Assembly (NCBI GenBank): GCA_963965975.1
Contig: OZ014414.1
Coordinates: 3,509,501 to 3,573,500, forward strand
Direction of reading: 5' to 3'
From: Xestospongia bergquistia
Lineage: Eukaryota > Porifera > Demospongiae > Haplosclerida > Petrosiidae
Length of the DNA stretch: 64,000 bases
In this document: positions 43,725 to 56,507 of the stretch, one piece after another
How the letters are laid out: the number at the start of each line of letters is the position of its first letter
Numbering within the stretch: position 1 is the stretch's first letter
Notes under the pieces: model-generated
Database searches by the model: none
The model's input: the letters and a program-made list of their open reading frames with translations, nothing else
What the model was told of the DNA's origin: nothing
Translations under genes and position numbers: made by a program

Positions 43725-43970
43725 TTATAGAATTTGACGTTTCATGTTTATACTCTATTTCTACTTTTCCCACTTCTGTTGTGCTGAAATTACTTGTCAT
43801 CTCAATGTGTCCTATACAATATAATAGTTGGTAAGTGTGATATGATGTAGTAGAAACCCTGAGTATATAGAATGTGACCTTTCATTTTTATACTATATTT
43901 CTTCTGCTTCCACTTCTATTGTGTTATAATAACTTTTCATATGAATTTGTCTTGTACAATATAATAATAT
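43725..43970 (-). repeat. Inverted satellite segment 2
   Basis: A second reversed segment of about 1.7 units (TTACTTGTCATCTCAATGTG, ATAATAGTTGGTAAGTGTGA) inside the forward array. Confidence 0.75.
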
Positions 43971-46900
43971 AATTAATTTCTATATACTTAGGATTTCTAT
44001 TACATCATATAAGACTTACCAACTATTATATTGTACAGGACATATTTAGATGACAAGTAGTTATAGTACAATAGAAGTGGAAGCAGAAGAAATAGAGTAT
44101 AAAAAAAGAAACATCACATTCTATATACTTAGGATTTCTGGTACATTATATCACACTTACCAACTATTATATAAGTGAAAGAAGTGGAAATAGAGTATAA
44201 AAATATAAATGTCACATGCTATATACTTAGGTTTTCTACTACATTATATCACAATTACCAACTATTATATTGTACAGGACACATTCAGATGACAAGTAAT
44301 TACAACAGAATAGAAATGGAAGCAAGTAAAGTTAAAAAATGAAACATCACATTCTATATACTTAGCATTTCTACTAAATTATGTCACACTTAGAAGTGTA
44401 CAATACAATAGTTGGTAATAACCAACTATTATATTGTAAAGGACACATTTAGATGACAAGAAATTATAGTACAATAATAGTGAAAGCAGAAGAAAGACAG
44501 TATAAAATGAAACGTCACATTCTATATACTTAGGATTTATACTACATTATATCATATTTACCAACTATTATATTGTATAGGACACATTCAGATGACAAGT
44601 AATTACGGCACAATACAAGTGGAAGCAGAAGAAATAAAGTATAAAAATGAAACGTCACATTCTATATACTTAGGATTTATACTACATTATATCATATTTA
44701 CCAACTATTATATTGTATAGGACACATTCAGATGACAAGTAATTACGGCACAATACAAGTGGAAGCAGAAGAAATAGAGTATAATAATGAAAGGTCACAT
44801 TCTATATACATAGGATCTTTACTACGTTATATCACACTTACCAACTATTATATTGTACAGGACACATTCAGATGACAAGTAATTATAGCACAATAGAAGT
44901 GGAAGCAGAAGAAATACAGTATAATAATGAAAGGTCACATTCTAACACTTAGCATTTCCACTACATTATATCACACTTATCAAATATTATATTATACATA
45001 AGACATTTAGATGACATGTAGTTGTAGCACAATAGAAGTGGAAGCAAAAGAAATAGAGTATAACAATGAAATGTCACATTCTATATACTTAGGATTTCTA
45101 CTACATTATATCACACTTACCAACTATTATATTGTACAGGACACATTCAGATGACAAGTAATATAACACAATAGAAGTGGAAGCAGAAGAAATAGATTAT
45201 AAAAATGAAAGGTCATATTCTATATACTTAGGATTTCTACTACATTATATCACACTAAACAACTATTATATTGCACAGGACACATTCAGATGACAAGTAA
45301 TTATAACACAATAGAAGTGGAAGCAGAAGAAATAGATTATAAAAATGAAAGGTCATATTCTATATGCTTAGGATTTCTACTACATTATATCACACTAAAC
45401 AACTATTATATTATACATAACACATTCAGATGACAAGTAGTTATAATACAATAGAAGTGGAAGCAGAAAGTGACATTCTATATTGTTAGGATTTCTACCA
45501 CATTAAATCACACTTACCAACTATTATATTCTACAGGACACATTCAAATGGCAAGTAAATACAGCACAATAGAAGCGGAAGAAGAAGAAATAGACTATAA
45601 AAATATAATGTCACATTCTATATACATAGGACTTCTACTAAATTATAAAACACTTAACAACTATTATATTGCACAGGACACATTTAGATGACAAATAATT
45701 ATAGCACAATAGAAGTGGAAGCAGAAGAAATAGAGTATAAAAATGAAACATTACAGTATATATATGTAAGATTTCCTCTATATTATAGTACACTTACAAC
45801 TATTGTATTTTACAGAAGACATACATATAACAAATAATTACAACATAATAGATGTGAAAAAAGAAAACTACATAGTAAACAATGTCAAGATCACATTGAA
45901 CGTTATATTGTATAGGACACATTCAGATGAAAAGTAATTACAGCATAATAGAAGTGGAAGCAGAAGAAATACAGTATAAAAAGGAAACGTCACATTCTAT
46001 TATACTTAGGATTTCTACTACATTATATAACACTTATCAACTACTGTATTGTACAAGACATATTCAAATGTCAAGTAATTATAAAACAATAGAAGTGGAA
46101 GCAGAAGAAATAGATTATAAAAATGAAACGTCACATTCTATATACTTAGGATTTCTACTACATCATATAACACTTATCAAGTATTATTATATACTAACAC
46201 ATTTAGATGACAAGTAGTTATAGGACAATAGAAGTGGAAGCAGAAGAAATATAGTATTAAAATGAAAGGTCACATTCTATATACTTAGGATTTCCACTAC
46301 ATTATATCACACTAAACAACTATTATATTGTATAGGACACATTCAGATGACAAGTAATTACGGCATAATAGAAATGGAAGCAGAAGAAATAAGAGTATAA
46401 CAATGAAATGTCACATTCTATGTACTTAGGATTTCTGCTACATTCTATCACATTTACTAAATATTATATTGTATAGGACACATTCAGATGACAAGTAATT
46501 ACAACATAATAGAAGTGGAAGCAGAAGAAATATAGTATAAAATGAAAGGTCACATTCTATATACTTAGTATTTCTGCTAAATTATATCATGCTTACCAAC
46601 TATTGCATTGTACAGGACACATTTAGATGACAAGTAATTACAGCACAACAGAAGTGGAAGCAGAAGAAATAGAGAATAAAAATGAAACATCACATTCTAT
46701 ATACTTAAGATTTCCACTACATTATATCACACTTACCAACATTTATATTGTACAGGACACCTTGAGATGACAAATAATTACTAAAGAATAAATGTGAAAA
46801 AAGAAAACTACAGAATAAATATGTTAACATCACATTGATGCACTTAAGATTTATACTACATTATCTCACACTTACTAACTATTTATATTGTAAATGACAC

Positions 46901-48935
46901 ATTGAGATGATAAGTAATCATAACACATACATGTGAAAAAAAACAAAGTAAAAAATGTCAACGTCACATTTAATCACTTAAGATTTACACTATATTATAT
47001 CACACTTACCAACTATCACACTCACCACAATAGAAGTGGGAGCAGAAGAATTACAGTATAAAATGCAAACGTCACACTTTATACACTTAGTATTTTCGCT
47101 AAATTATATCATACTTACCAACTATTTTATTGTACAGGACACATTCAGACGACAAGTAATTACAGCACAACAGAAGTGGAAGCAGAAGAAATAGTGAATA
47201 AAAATGAAACATCACATTCTATTTACTTAGGATTTATACAACATTATATCACACTTATTAACTATTATATAGTACAGGACACATTAAGATGACAAGTAAT
47301 TACAGCAAAATAGAAGTGGAAGCAGAAGAATTTTAGTATAAAAATGAAATGTTACATTCTATATACTGAGGACTTCTACTACATTACATCAAACTTACTA
47401 ACTATTATAGTGTACAAGACACATTAAGAAGACAAATAATTACAGCACAATAGGAGTGGAAGGAGATGAAATAGTGTATAAGAATGAAAGTGACATTCTA
47501 TATATTTAGGATTTCTACTACGTTATATCACAGTTACCAACTATTTTATTGTACAAGACATGTTCAGATGACAAGTAATTACAGCACCACAGAAGTGGAA
47601 GTAGAAGAAATAGAGAATAAAAATGAAACATCACATTCTATATACATAAGACTTCCACTACATTATATCACACTTACCAACTTTTATATTGTACAGGACA
47701 CCTTGAGATGACAAATAATTTACAAAAGAATAAATGTGAAAAAAAGAAAACTACAGAATAAAAAATGTTAACATCACATTCAGTACACTTAGGATTTATA
47801 CTACCCTATCTCACACTTACTAACTATTTATATTGTAAATGATACATTGAGATGACAAGTAATCATAACACATACATGTGAAAAAAACTAAGTAAAAAAT
47901 GTCAACATCACATTTAATCACTTAGGATTTATACTATATTATATCACACTTACCAACTATTATGTTGTACAAGACAAATTGAGATGACAAGTAATTACAG
48001 CACAATAGAAGTGGAAGCAGAAGAAATAGAGAATTAAAATGAAACATCACATTCTATATACTTAAGATTTCCACTACATTATATCACACTTACCAACTTT
48101 TATATTGTACAGGAAAAATTCAGATGACAAGTAATTAAAGCACAATGGAAGTGGAAGAAAATGAAATTAAGTATAAATATAAAAAAGTCACATTCTATAT
48201 ACTCATGATTTATACTACATTATATCATACTTACCAACTATTGTATTGTACAGGACACCTTCAGATGACAAATACTTACAAAAGAATAGACGTGAAAAAG
48301 AAAACTACAGAGTAAACAATGTCAACATCACATTCAATACACTTATGATTTATACTACATTATATCACGCTTACTATCAATTTATATTGTAAAGGACACC
48401 TTCAGATGACAAGTAATCATAACACATGTGAAAAAAGAAAAAAACAGAGTCAAAAATGTCAACATCACATTTAATCACTTAGGATTTATACTACATTATA
48501 TTATACTTACCAACTATTATATTGTACAGGACACATTCAGGTGACAAGTAATTACAGCACAACAGAAGTGAAAGCAGATGAAACAAAGTATAAAAATGTA
48601 AATGTCGCTTTCTATATACATAGGATTTCTACTACATTATATCACACTTACCAGCTTTTATATTGTACAGGACACATTCAGATGACAAGTAATTACAGCA
48701 CAACAGAAGTGGAAACAAGAGTATAAAAATGAAATGTCATATTACTCCATACTCTTAGTATTCCATTAAATTATACCATACTTACCAACTATTGTATTGT
48801 ACAGGAACTATTCAGGTGACAAGTATATTCCTGAACAACAGAAGTGGAAGCAGAAGAAATAGAGTATAAAAATGAAACGTCACATTCTATATACTTAGGA
48901 CTTCTATTACATTATATCACATTCATCAACTATTA

Positions 48936-49229
48936 ATTGTAAATATTGATTAGTAAACAATCATTTAAAGTGACGAACTTTGTTTATATTACAATATATA
49001 TTGTATCTTAAACAATTGTGAATTTCATCTTCTATGTTTCCATATTTACTACTTTGTAGAATATATAGGTTCTATAGTTGCAGTTAGTAAGATAACTATC
49101 TATATAAAATATAGTTTGGAGCTTAATTCAAACTTATGATTTACAATACACAACAAACAACCATTGACTAACCAGCACTGTTCTATACAATTTATTCCGT
49201 ATATGCATAAAGGATCAGTATATACATAC
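48936..49229. other. Flank of satellite, nothing recognised
   Basis: AT-rich non-satellite sequence with no coding signal. Confidence 0.35.
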
Positions 49230-49368
49230 TATTTGCATAACAATACCCAATGGTATTGCCAACAGTACCTCCTAGAACCACTCCTAGACCTAATGCAGCA
49301 CCACCAACCACAACACAAAATACTATAGCTAGTAATGAAAATTCTTTGAGATATATGTATTGTGCCAT
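49230..49368 (-). CDS. Candidate exon: glycine-rich transmembrane segment
   Basis: Minus-strand frame from ATG 49368-49366, ending at AATA|GTATGT. It encodes LLAIVFCVVVGGAALGLGVV followed by LGGTVGNTIGYCYAN, a hydrophobic helix with a G-x3-G/glycine-zipper pattern. It may be the membrane span of a gene whose signal-peptide exon lies at 50283-50379, but phases across the middle exons could not all be reconciled. Confidence 0.3.
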
Positions 49369-49479
49369 ATTGTGAAGCAGGACAAAACTTATCCTCCTGG
49401 TATGTATTCAAACTTGAAGGGTGGACCAACAACAAAATTTAGATGTTTTGCCTGTTTGTAATATTAGCACAATGTTCTA

Positions 49480-49770
49480 GTTAAACTGTAACTGATTTAT
49501 TGAGTTGAGATGAACTAGATACTGATATATAACACAATCCGTTGATAAGTGTACTATTTTCAAGAAATTCAAATTTGCCACTAGGTCCACTACACAATCC
49601 ATTACCAGTAACTTAATATAAAGCATCTACTGGTATAATGGCTTCTGTAGGTATTAAAAGTTTTAATCTACATTCTTCAACTGATAACTGTTGATCTTTA
49701 GCAGCACTACATTTACAATAGTTCTTTCCTACTATCAATATTCCTATAAATAAATCTACGTAATAATAAC
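49480..49770 (-). pseudogene. Possible extracellular-domain exon with an internal stop
   Basis: One minus-strand frame reads KNYCKCSAAKDQQLSVEECR, then PVDALY, a TAA (49617-49615), and continues in frame with VTGNGLCSGPSGKFEFLEN and LCYISVSSSSQLNKSVTV. The second half is vaguely fibronectin-III-like. The stop and uncertain splice sites argue for a relic. No reliable family. Confidence 0.25.
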
Positions 49771-49842
49771 TTTGCACATAGTAATAATGATAGTTTAATG
49801 ATGACATCATTAATTTTATCAGTATATAGTCACTGACAATAC

Positions 49843-49934
49843 CTTTTTTATTTGAGTTGATTGTTCCTTTGCTAGTTGTAACTTTGCTAGCTTAACATTT
49901 GTAGTTTCACTGTGTTGCATCATTGTGGCTGCTC
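49843..49934 (-). CDS. Candidate helical exon
   Basis: Between TTTTTAG and AAAAAAG|GTATTG on the minus strand lies an open segment TTNVKLAKLQLAKEQSTQIK. Its entry phase (1) matches the donor of the signal-peptide exon at 50283-50379. Could be the second exon of a small gene. Confidence 0.3.
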
Positions 49935-50282
49935 CTAAAAATATTTAATAAGAGTGTAATACACATCTGAATGTATTAAACAAGTCATAAAAATGAGCTT
50001 TTTTGTGAAGCCCTTTTTACTATATTAATACAACTAATTTACTGATGCCTGAGAAAAATCTGTGAGTGTGACCAAGGCTAAAAGTCTGCTAGTTGATCTC
50101 TGTTAGGCAATAGAGATCAACCTCATGTTGTCTGAAATTCCTAGAGCTCTCTTGAGCGAGTTTATGGTAAAGTATAGATAAGTGTAGGAAAGGGTCAAAC
50201 ATTGTCTTTCTCTATCATCTTTTTGTTCTCTCTTAGAGTTCCATCCTTTCTTTCATAAATGAATTAAGTAAATGAGGCTTAC

Positions 50283-50379
50283 TTGGCAAGAGATTCTCAT
50301 TCGATGAAGACACATGACATGCATTGGAAACCATGATGTACAAGTATGTGAAGGTTATTGTACATATCAATATCACCAT
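50283..50379 (-). CDS. Candidate signal-peptide first exon
   Basis: ATG 50379-50377 starts a hydrophobic stretch MVILICTITFTYLYIMVSNA, a good signal peptide, followed by CHVSSSNENLLP and a consensus donor CCAA|GTAAGC (phase 1). With the exons at 49843-49934 and 49230-49368 it suggests a secreted or single-pass membrane protein on the minus strand. Weak evidence overall. Confidence 0.35.
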
Positions 50380-51350
50380 TTTTGCACATCTTAAAAAAGA
50401 ATTTGTTTGATGGGGTAACTAGCTCTTCTATTTACTTCATCCCATAATCTTTCAATTGCATGATTCTAAAAGAATGAATTATTATAATACCTGAGTAGTA
50501 GTGTAGAAGTATTATACATTTACGGAAGATCTTGTGGCAACTGGAGATCAAGTATTATTATTATGATATTGTGATAATAGCTCTTTAAAAAAATAATTCT
50601 TTACCACACTCAAATTTAAATGATCCCAAAATCCTACTCTGTCACTATATTTCAAAAACAAGTAACAATTAGATGACTTTTTAAATGTTATTATACATAC
50701 AGATGTTCATAGACAAATAATTAGTTTATGATGGGTATCACTACTGCAGCAACTATATTACCACTGTATCTGTCTATAGCAACATTATGAGTTATCCCTA
50801 AAATTACCATGCAGTTTCTCATTCTGGGTAATATAAACTTTTTTCCAAAATTATTGCCAAATACGGACCTGGATTAGTATGTTGATAAGCTACTGTTGCT
50901 CATAATTGGTGATGATTTGGATCTACTCTAATTAATGAACTTTTGATTCAATTTTCACCCATTCAATCCTTTTAGTTGCTATTCATTTTTGTCGATAAGA
51001 TGAACCAATGACAAATGTGATATTGTACATAACATAAATGATTGTATTCACCTATCTCTCCTCTGTTTTACTGATTAGATCAGAAGTATTCTGAATCTTT
51101 CAATTCCCACGTAACTTATCTTCGGGTTTGAAAAAGTCAAACTCTCTGGTGATAACTCATCATAGCACTATACCAGCTCTGACACTATGTAGTGTTACTG
51201 ATAATTAATACCACTCTTGTAAACACTAACAATAGCATAAACATGATCTAAAATAACAAGGCTTACAACTCAACTTATACAGACCAGAACAGAAACAGGA
51301 AATAACAATGAACTCAATTACAATTATATTACAAACACACTAGAAAATTC
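50380..51350. other. Intergenic, nothing recognised
   Basis: AT-rich, no coding or repeat structure seen. Confidence 0.35.
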
Positions 51351-51488
51351 ATTTGCACATTTCTATATCTATAGATGAATCCCTTCATGTAAAATACAAT
51401 TCATGATGTACATCATATTCCATATATCTTTATTTTAGTTGATTTGATAAAACTTTGACTTTTTAAAAAATCTTCTCTCATTATAGTA

Positions 51489-51626
51489 ATGATTGATATC
51501 TTGCAATGGAGATTAAGTATTAGATTGTGGGCATGTCATCAGATATCTTGCAGTAGTCACACTAAAGAATCTTCAAATATTGAGAGCAGTAGTTGGATAG
51601 ATTTAGTAACTATAATCAAAACCTAA
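51489..51626 (+). pseudogene. Relic of a third 2A leader exon, 2A deleted
   Basis: Acceptor TCATTATAG, the following TAATGATTGATAT and the upstream ~130 bp of intron match the 2A exons of genes A and B. The frame reads MIDILQWRLSIRLWACHQIS and onward to VTIIK, then jumps from ATCA straight to ACCTAAAACAAGTAAC. The latter corresponds to the codons just after 2A plus the donor of gene B. About 85 bases encoding the basic turn, the hydrophobic segment and most of GDVELNPG are missing, and the frame stops at TAA 51624-51626. No Death or GTPase exon follows within 12 kb before gene B. Confidence 0.8.
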
Positions 51627-51629
51627 AAC

Positions 51630-53276
51630 AAGTAACACTACTATTAAAAAACACATCCTCTGAACTTGATTGCATTTATTGTAATTAAAATTTACTCATG
51701 ACCATATTTTTCACCCAATCCCAGACACACATCCAATCGGTATGTCAATAGTATTCAACCATACACATTGTACTTATTAATTCATTGAATGACATGAGCA
51801 TGTTTCAATCTTATGTTTTGTTATTCTGCCTGACACACAAAGTATGTCAAGTAGTCGTCAGATTGTTTATGATTATGTGTTACATGTATACAGTTTTTGT
51901 ATGTCCATTTGAGTATGTTAAATTATTGTAAGAAATTTTTCATGCCATTAAAGAAGTCAACACATATATTCATACACTATACTCTGTTCATGTTAGAATG
52001 ACCATTGACTTAGTGTTATAACTCTCACTAGGACATGTAGTGATCTGTACCATTCAAAGGCCATGCAAGTCTGCAAACTTTATCAAAAAAAGGACTGGCT
52101 ATTTAAGAAAGCTGAATATTTGATTTGGATATGCAAAATGTTTGCAAAAATAAGCACATGAAGACATCTTTTCCATCATATACAGCTTCAACAGATAAAA
52201 AGCTCTTTTTTAAGAAATAGAATTAATCTTCCTAGCTGATTTAGATCATCATAGAGCAGCAGAGAAGTTACTATATTCACTATAGATAGCCATTGTAGAT
52301 AGTAGAACATTGTGGGTAAAAGAAATTTATACGACATTGTTGATGGAGGATTCTTAGAGTATTTTTTTTTTCCAAGTAATCTATGGAAATTACGTGCATG
52401 TGCAAACAGTAATTACCAGGCATTTTTTCTTTTGCAAAGGCCTGGGTATGAGACTAGACTGATGTCATACTTAATTTGCATATTATTAAAGCTAGTCATA
52501 AAAGCATATTTCAGCTTCATCTGAAAAGTTTAGAAAGTGTCAAAAATACCTTTTAATAGTAAAAATAGACAAGAGAAGAGACAATGACACAAAATGCTTC
52601 AATATAACTCATAAAAACACTGTATCTATAATGCCACACCCAAATTATGTTGATGTGTAGGTCTTTTTACAATTCAAATAAACTGCAGCCTTTCTCAATG
52701 TGTACAGAGTATAGTGTATATACAAAAATAAATTCTAGATTTTGTTGTTATTGACCAATCAGATTGGAATTAGAGTTTTGGTCCTTGTAGCAATGAAAAC
52801 ATTGTAATTATTATATGATTGGCTGTTGTAATACACCTGCATACATTCACCAATGACGCCTTGACAAAGAAGAAAAAGTCAAAGAAATTGATGAAAAAGA
52901 TGGCCAGTATATAATTCATACCTCTCAGAGGGAAGTAGTTGTAGTATAGCCAATTTATGTACACTGTAATACATATCTCATAGTGAGTAGTTCTACATTC
53001 TTCTAAGTTGATCTAAAACGTTACTTCTATTGAATTTCTAGTCACTTGAACGAATATTTTGATTTTAATTGTGCCACAGATGAACAATTTTCTGGTGAGC
53101 TCAGTTAATATAAACATGCCATACTCAATTAATAAGTTCATAATCATTGTTATAAAAGTGCATATAGATGCATAATAGCAAGCATGTATGACTATTCACC
53201 TGGTTATTAAAATGTTATTATGCCTCATCTAGGTTAAAGAAACATTTATTAACTATCATTATTGAAAGGTAAAAAA
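51630..53276. other. Intergenic; dispersed repeat at about 52530-52700
   Basis: No gene recognised. Bases 52530-52700 resemble 33310-33490 in gene A's intron 10 (shared features CACCCAAATTATGTTGAT-like and AATAAACTGCAG), suggesting a dispersed, perhaps SINE-like repeat or a piece of the ancestral gene duplication. Confidence 0.35.
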
Positions 53277-53411
53277 ATGGAAAACATTGAAAATGTTAAT
53301 GATGAAAAAGAAATCAATAATTCATCAAAACAACCAACAGAAATTTTTGATTATTCAGAAGAACAACCTACTTTCATTATCTTACTTTTTGTTTATGTAC
53401 AAGGAAGATAA
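53277..53411 (+). CDS. Small acidic open frame, doubtful
   Basis: ATG 53277 to TAA 53411, 44 codons, Asn/Glu-rich (MENIENVNDEKEINNSS) with a hydrophobic end FIILLFVYV. No homology recognised and no clear splice context. Listed only because the start context is A-rich and the composition is protein-like. Confidence 0.15.
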   Translation: MENIENVNDEKEINNSSKQPTEIFDYSEEQPTFIILLFVYVQGR

Positions 53412-53929
53412 TGATATTGGTTAACTGTTTCATTTTATGTTATGTGTCTTCAAAATTTTGTAAGGTATTCTTACTCAACTAAGCTCAAAATTTATAATTG
53501 TTTTAATTTGAACACTATAAAGGTAACTAGCTGAATAGCAATAACAACATTGAACTATAGATGATGAAACAATTTGTTAATGACTAGTCAATTATGACAG
53601 TGGATGTATATACCTGAACAATTTTGTACTGAATTAAAACCACTACTTGACAAACTGCATGGCTGCAAGAGTAGTTGGATCTTGTCATGAAGTTTGTCTT
53701 CGAATTCAACAACAAAAGAAAATACTTTTTATCAGAGTAGGTTTGAGTGACAAGTATTTAGACTACCTCCAAAGTATTTACTCTTATCACAATCCACACT
53801 GTCTCAAAAGTCCCTGTCCTATAAATCAATTTATAAAAGGCTATTAGTGTTACACTATATACTAAATGTTTTCTTGCTTCTGAAAAAAAAGCCAAACCAC
53901 ATGTTGCTTCTTTCTTCTTGGGATGACAC

Positions 53930-54122
53930 ATTATTAGATTCTCCAATCAGTTTGTTTTCAACTCCTCCTTATAACCTGTTAAGATTCATCATTTTCCTCC
54001 TGCATGTCATTTCACACCACAACCACTATTGCTCAAACCTCTCTACATAAGATAACGAGGTCTCTTTGCCTGGAGAAAATTCTCCCACAGAACCATGAGT
54101 TGCGATCACCCTCGTCGCCAAT
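53930..54122 (-). pseudogene. Gag start and primer-binding site of a minus-strand LTR element
   Basis: In the minus sense, the LTR end ACATTACA is followed by AT and then TGGCGACGAGGGTGATCG (54120-54103), a typical Ty3/gypsy primer-binding site. The following leader codes VGEFSPGKETSLSYVERFEQ, matching the gag N-terminal motif (GEF ... W-x-SYVER-x-E), then TAG. Sequence further left is degenerate and no pol was found. Confidence 0.55.
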
Positions 54123-54380
54123 TGTAATGTCCTGATCACTTTATTACACTGATTAGAATTTATTATCATAAACAACTAACAAGGTGAACAACTTAAATAC
54201 AAGTAGAGCAATTAAGGACTAATTTGCACATGAACAAAAGCTATACAAGAAAAGAACAATGTAACAATAACCAAGTATAAAAAATATTAATAAGAAGTAA
54301 TTAACACAAACCATAATTGTATAATCCTAAATTTACACTAATTAACAAACTTAAGGTTCAAATATAATGAGTGTGTTAGA
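54123..54380 (-). repeat. Probable LTR of the above element
   Basis: In plus orientation it begins TGTAATGTCC at 54123; read on the minus strand it ends ...GGACATTACA directly before the primer site. AATAAA (minus sense) lies about 20 bases from this end, as expected for R-U5. The outer end is not defined. Confidence 0.45.
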
Positions 54381-56200
54381 GAGCTTTAATGATGATGTCA
54401 AAAAGTGGTATGAGTTTTTGGGAAGTGTCTTGTCAAAGATACTGAGAAAGTTGATTTATGGTTTCATAATTTTACTGGTCTTTTGTTTCTGATTGATGTG
54501 ATAACAGGAGAAAATTCTGATGATTTTATTTACACTTGAGACTCTGACATTAATGTATTAGATAAGGCAATTACCATTAAAATTGGGATTAATAGAGCTT
54601 GTTTTAAATTTCTTATGTAGTCAAAAATCAGTTAAGTAATCAAGATGCATACAACAAGTATATATGTATCAAGTATATATGTATTACTTTTATATGTTTA
54701 CAATCTTGTGAGTACTCCCCTAGTAACTATTATAGTTTTATTATTATCAGTGTTATAATGTAGCAATTCAATGTAAAATATTTGGCAATTTTAAATTACT
54801 TGTTAAGTCTCTTTTTATTATTATTCATCGATGCAATTTGCTTTTAAAATTTCATGACTTTTGCTTTAAGAATTGAAGTATAAGATTACTGTGAAATTAG
54901 CCTAGCTTTGGTGAAGTCTTCATAATAATTTGAGTGGTGAAGTCACTATAACAGCTTAATAATTCAATCATCAATGGTTACCTGGGGGATATTGATCAGT
55001 GCTCTGTTGTTAGTAAGCTTACAGATTTATGTACATGACCATATCTGTCATGTCCGACAGCTTTTTTGCATAACTCTGCTTCAAGGTCTCTATTTGCATC
55101 AAATAAACTACATTCCTAGACTCTTGTGACATAATTTAGTTGTTGTGTACATTATTTTGAACATAATTTCTAATATCGGGAACTATTATCTCAACAAGTA
55201 TATTTCTCTACAATCATTGTTCTGTTGACCGAACTATTTTCTTAATCATGGTTACTGTTAACATGTCAATGTTTTTTTTCACCATTTAGTAATTATCATA
55301 ACACCAATGAGCAGTCTAGTGAATGAGTAAGGAACAGAGAAAGAGAAGTTACATATACAACTACACACACAGTGCATATATTATACCTGAAATCTACATT
55401 TAATTTCTGTCCTTTACTTATGAATTCTTAGAGAACAGTTTGTATTATTTTATTTCAGTCAATGGCTTTATGAAGTGAAAACTCACATATAACTATACGT
55501 ACCAAATAATGAATATTATTATACCTTTAAGGCTTAGCAGTAGTGACAAAACTGCTGGCTGTTCCTCTATAAACATTCATTATTGCTTTGATCACTCTAT
55601 GGATATTAGTTAAGTGATTATTTTGACTTAGTACACCAGTAAATCAACGTGACAACAATAACAAATAATATATCACTGTGGATTAAGGACTTACTATAGA
55701 GGTTCATATAGTGAGATCAGAATGCTCCTTTTTCTTTACATATGTATATCATTGTGCCTCAATGGATTATTGCAATATAAAAAGGATAATAATAATAATA
55801 AAAAAGTTGTAATAGGTTTAGGGAGTGTTGTTTGTATTGACAGGATTTTATATAATTATACTAATGTTACAAAATTACAAGACAAAATATTGTGATGTAT
55901 TGCAATGTAATGGAATTTATTACATTATTTTGGTAAAATGAATATCTTAATAATTATTATTAACTTGCCTTTATTATTACGCTTGTAGTTAATGTGCACG
56001 ATTGCTATATTATGATGTCATAGATAAAGAAAAGGCTTTACATTATTGCCATACATCCAATCACATGATCATACCTGTAGTAAAGGAAATGGATTATATA
56101 CTAAATACATTAAATGGAACAGTGGTGTCTTATATGAAATATGTGATTATCGCATGCAGGTATATCATGTATTCATGTATTGTATGCTTATATAATATAT
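54381..56200. other. Intergenic, nothing recognised
   Basis: AT-rich. I searched specifically for a TEA DNA-binding domain that would belong to the TEAD frame downstream and did not find one on the plus strand. Confidence 0.4.
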
Positions 56201-56204
56201 GATA

Positions 56205-56239
56205 CACATATACATATACATACATACATACATGCATGC

Positions 56240-56337
<98 letters not shown>

Positions 56338-56365
56338 TATATATATATAAACATATATATATATG
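56205..56365. repeat. Compound microsatellite (ATAC)n-(TGTA)n-(TA)n
   Basis: Runs of CATA/TACA, then GTAT, then a long (TA)n tract. Tyr-Ile open frames on the minus strand here are artefacts of the repeat. Confidence 0.95.
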
Positions 56366-56507
56366 ATTAATGCATACAAATGTCTTGTATATTAAATTGA
56401 TGTGTGATACTATTAAAACCATATCATATATTAGAGCTCACATATGAGAAAAATGTCCCACATCCTCTGAGACTCAACCACCTAGTGTACCAGCCCTCAA
56501 TCTGCCA

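Larger units (their letters stand above)
42070..48935. repeat. ~140-bp satellite array, about 49 units
   Basis: A near-continuous tandem array. A typical unit has GACACATTCAGATGACAAG, then AATTACAGCACAATAGAAG, then GGAAGCAGAAGAAATAGAG, then CGTCACATTCTATATACTTA, then CTACATTATATCACACTTAC, then CAACTATTATATTGTACAG, totalling about 140 bp. A second subtype replaces the middle with GATGTGAAAAAAGAAAACTA and AATGTCAACATCACATTTAA. Units at about 44578 and 44718 are almost identical (recent duplication). The same family is at 6440-7108 and 13318-13575. Open frames inside the array come from units whose length happens to keep frame and are not genes. Confidence 0.9.

Noticed and set aside
45470-48726. 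Repeated open frames of the type MTSNYSTTEVEAEE in the satellite
   Set aside because: They arise when individual ~140-bp units have a length that keeps frame. Most units shift frame or carry stops, and there are no splice or promoter signals. Not a repeat-protein gene.
42070-48935. CRISPR array
   Set aside because: Units are contiguous, degenerate 140-bp repeats without unique spacers, in a eukaryotic context.
56130-56422. Tyr-Ile-Thr-His-rich frames
   Set aside because: Pure microsatellite translation.
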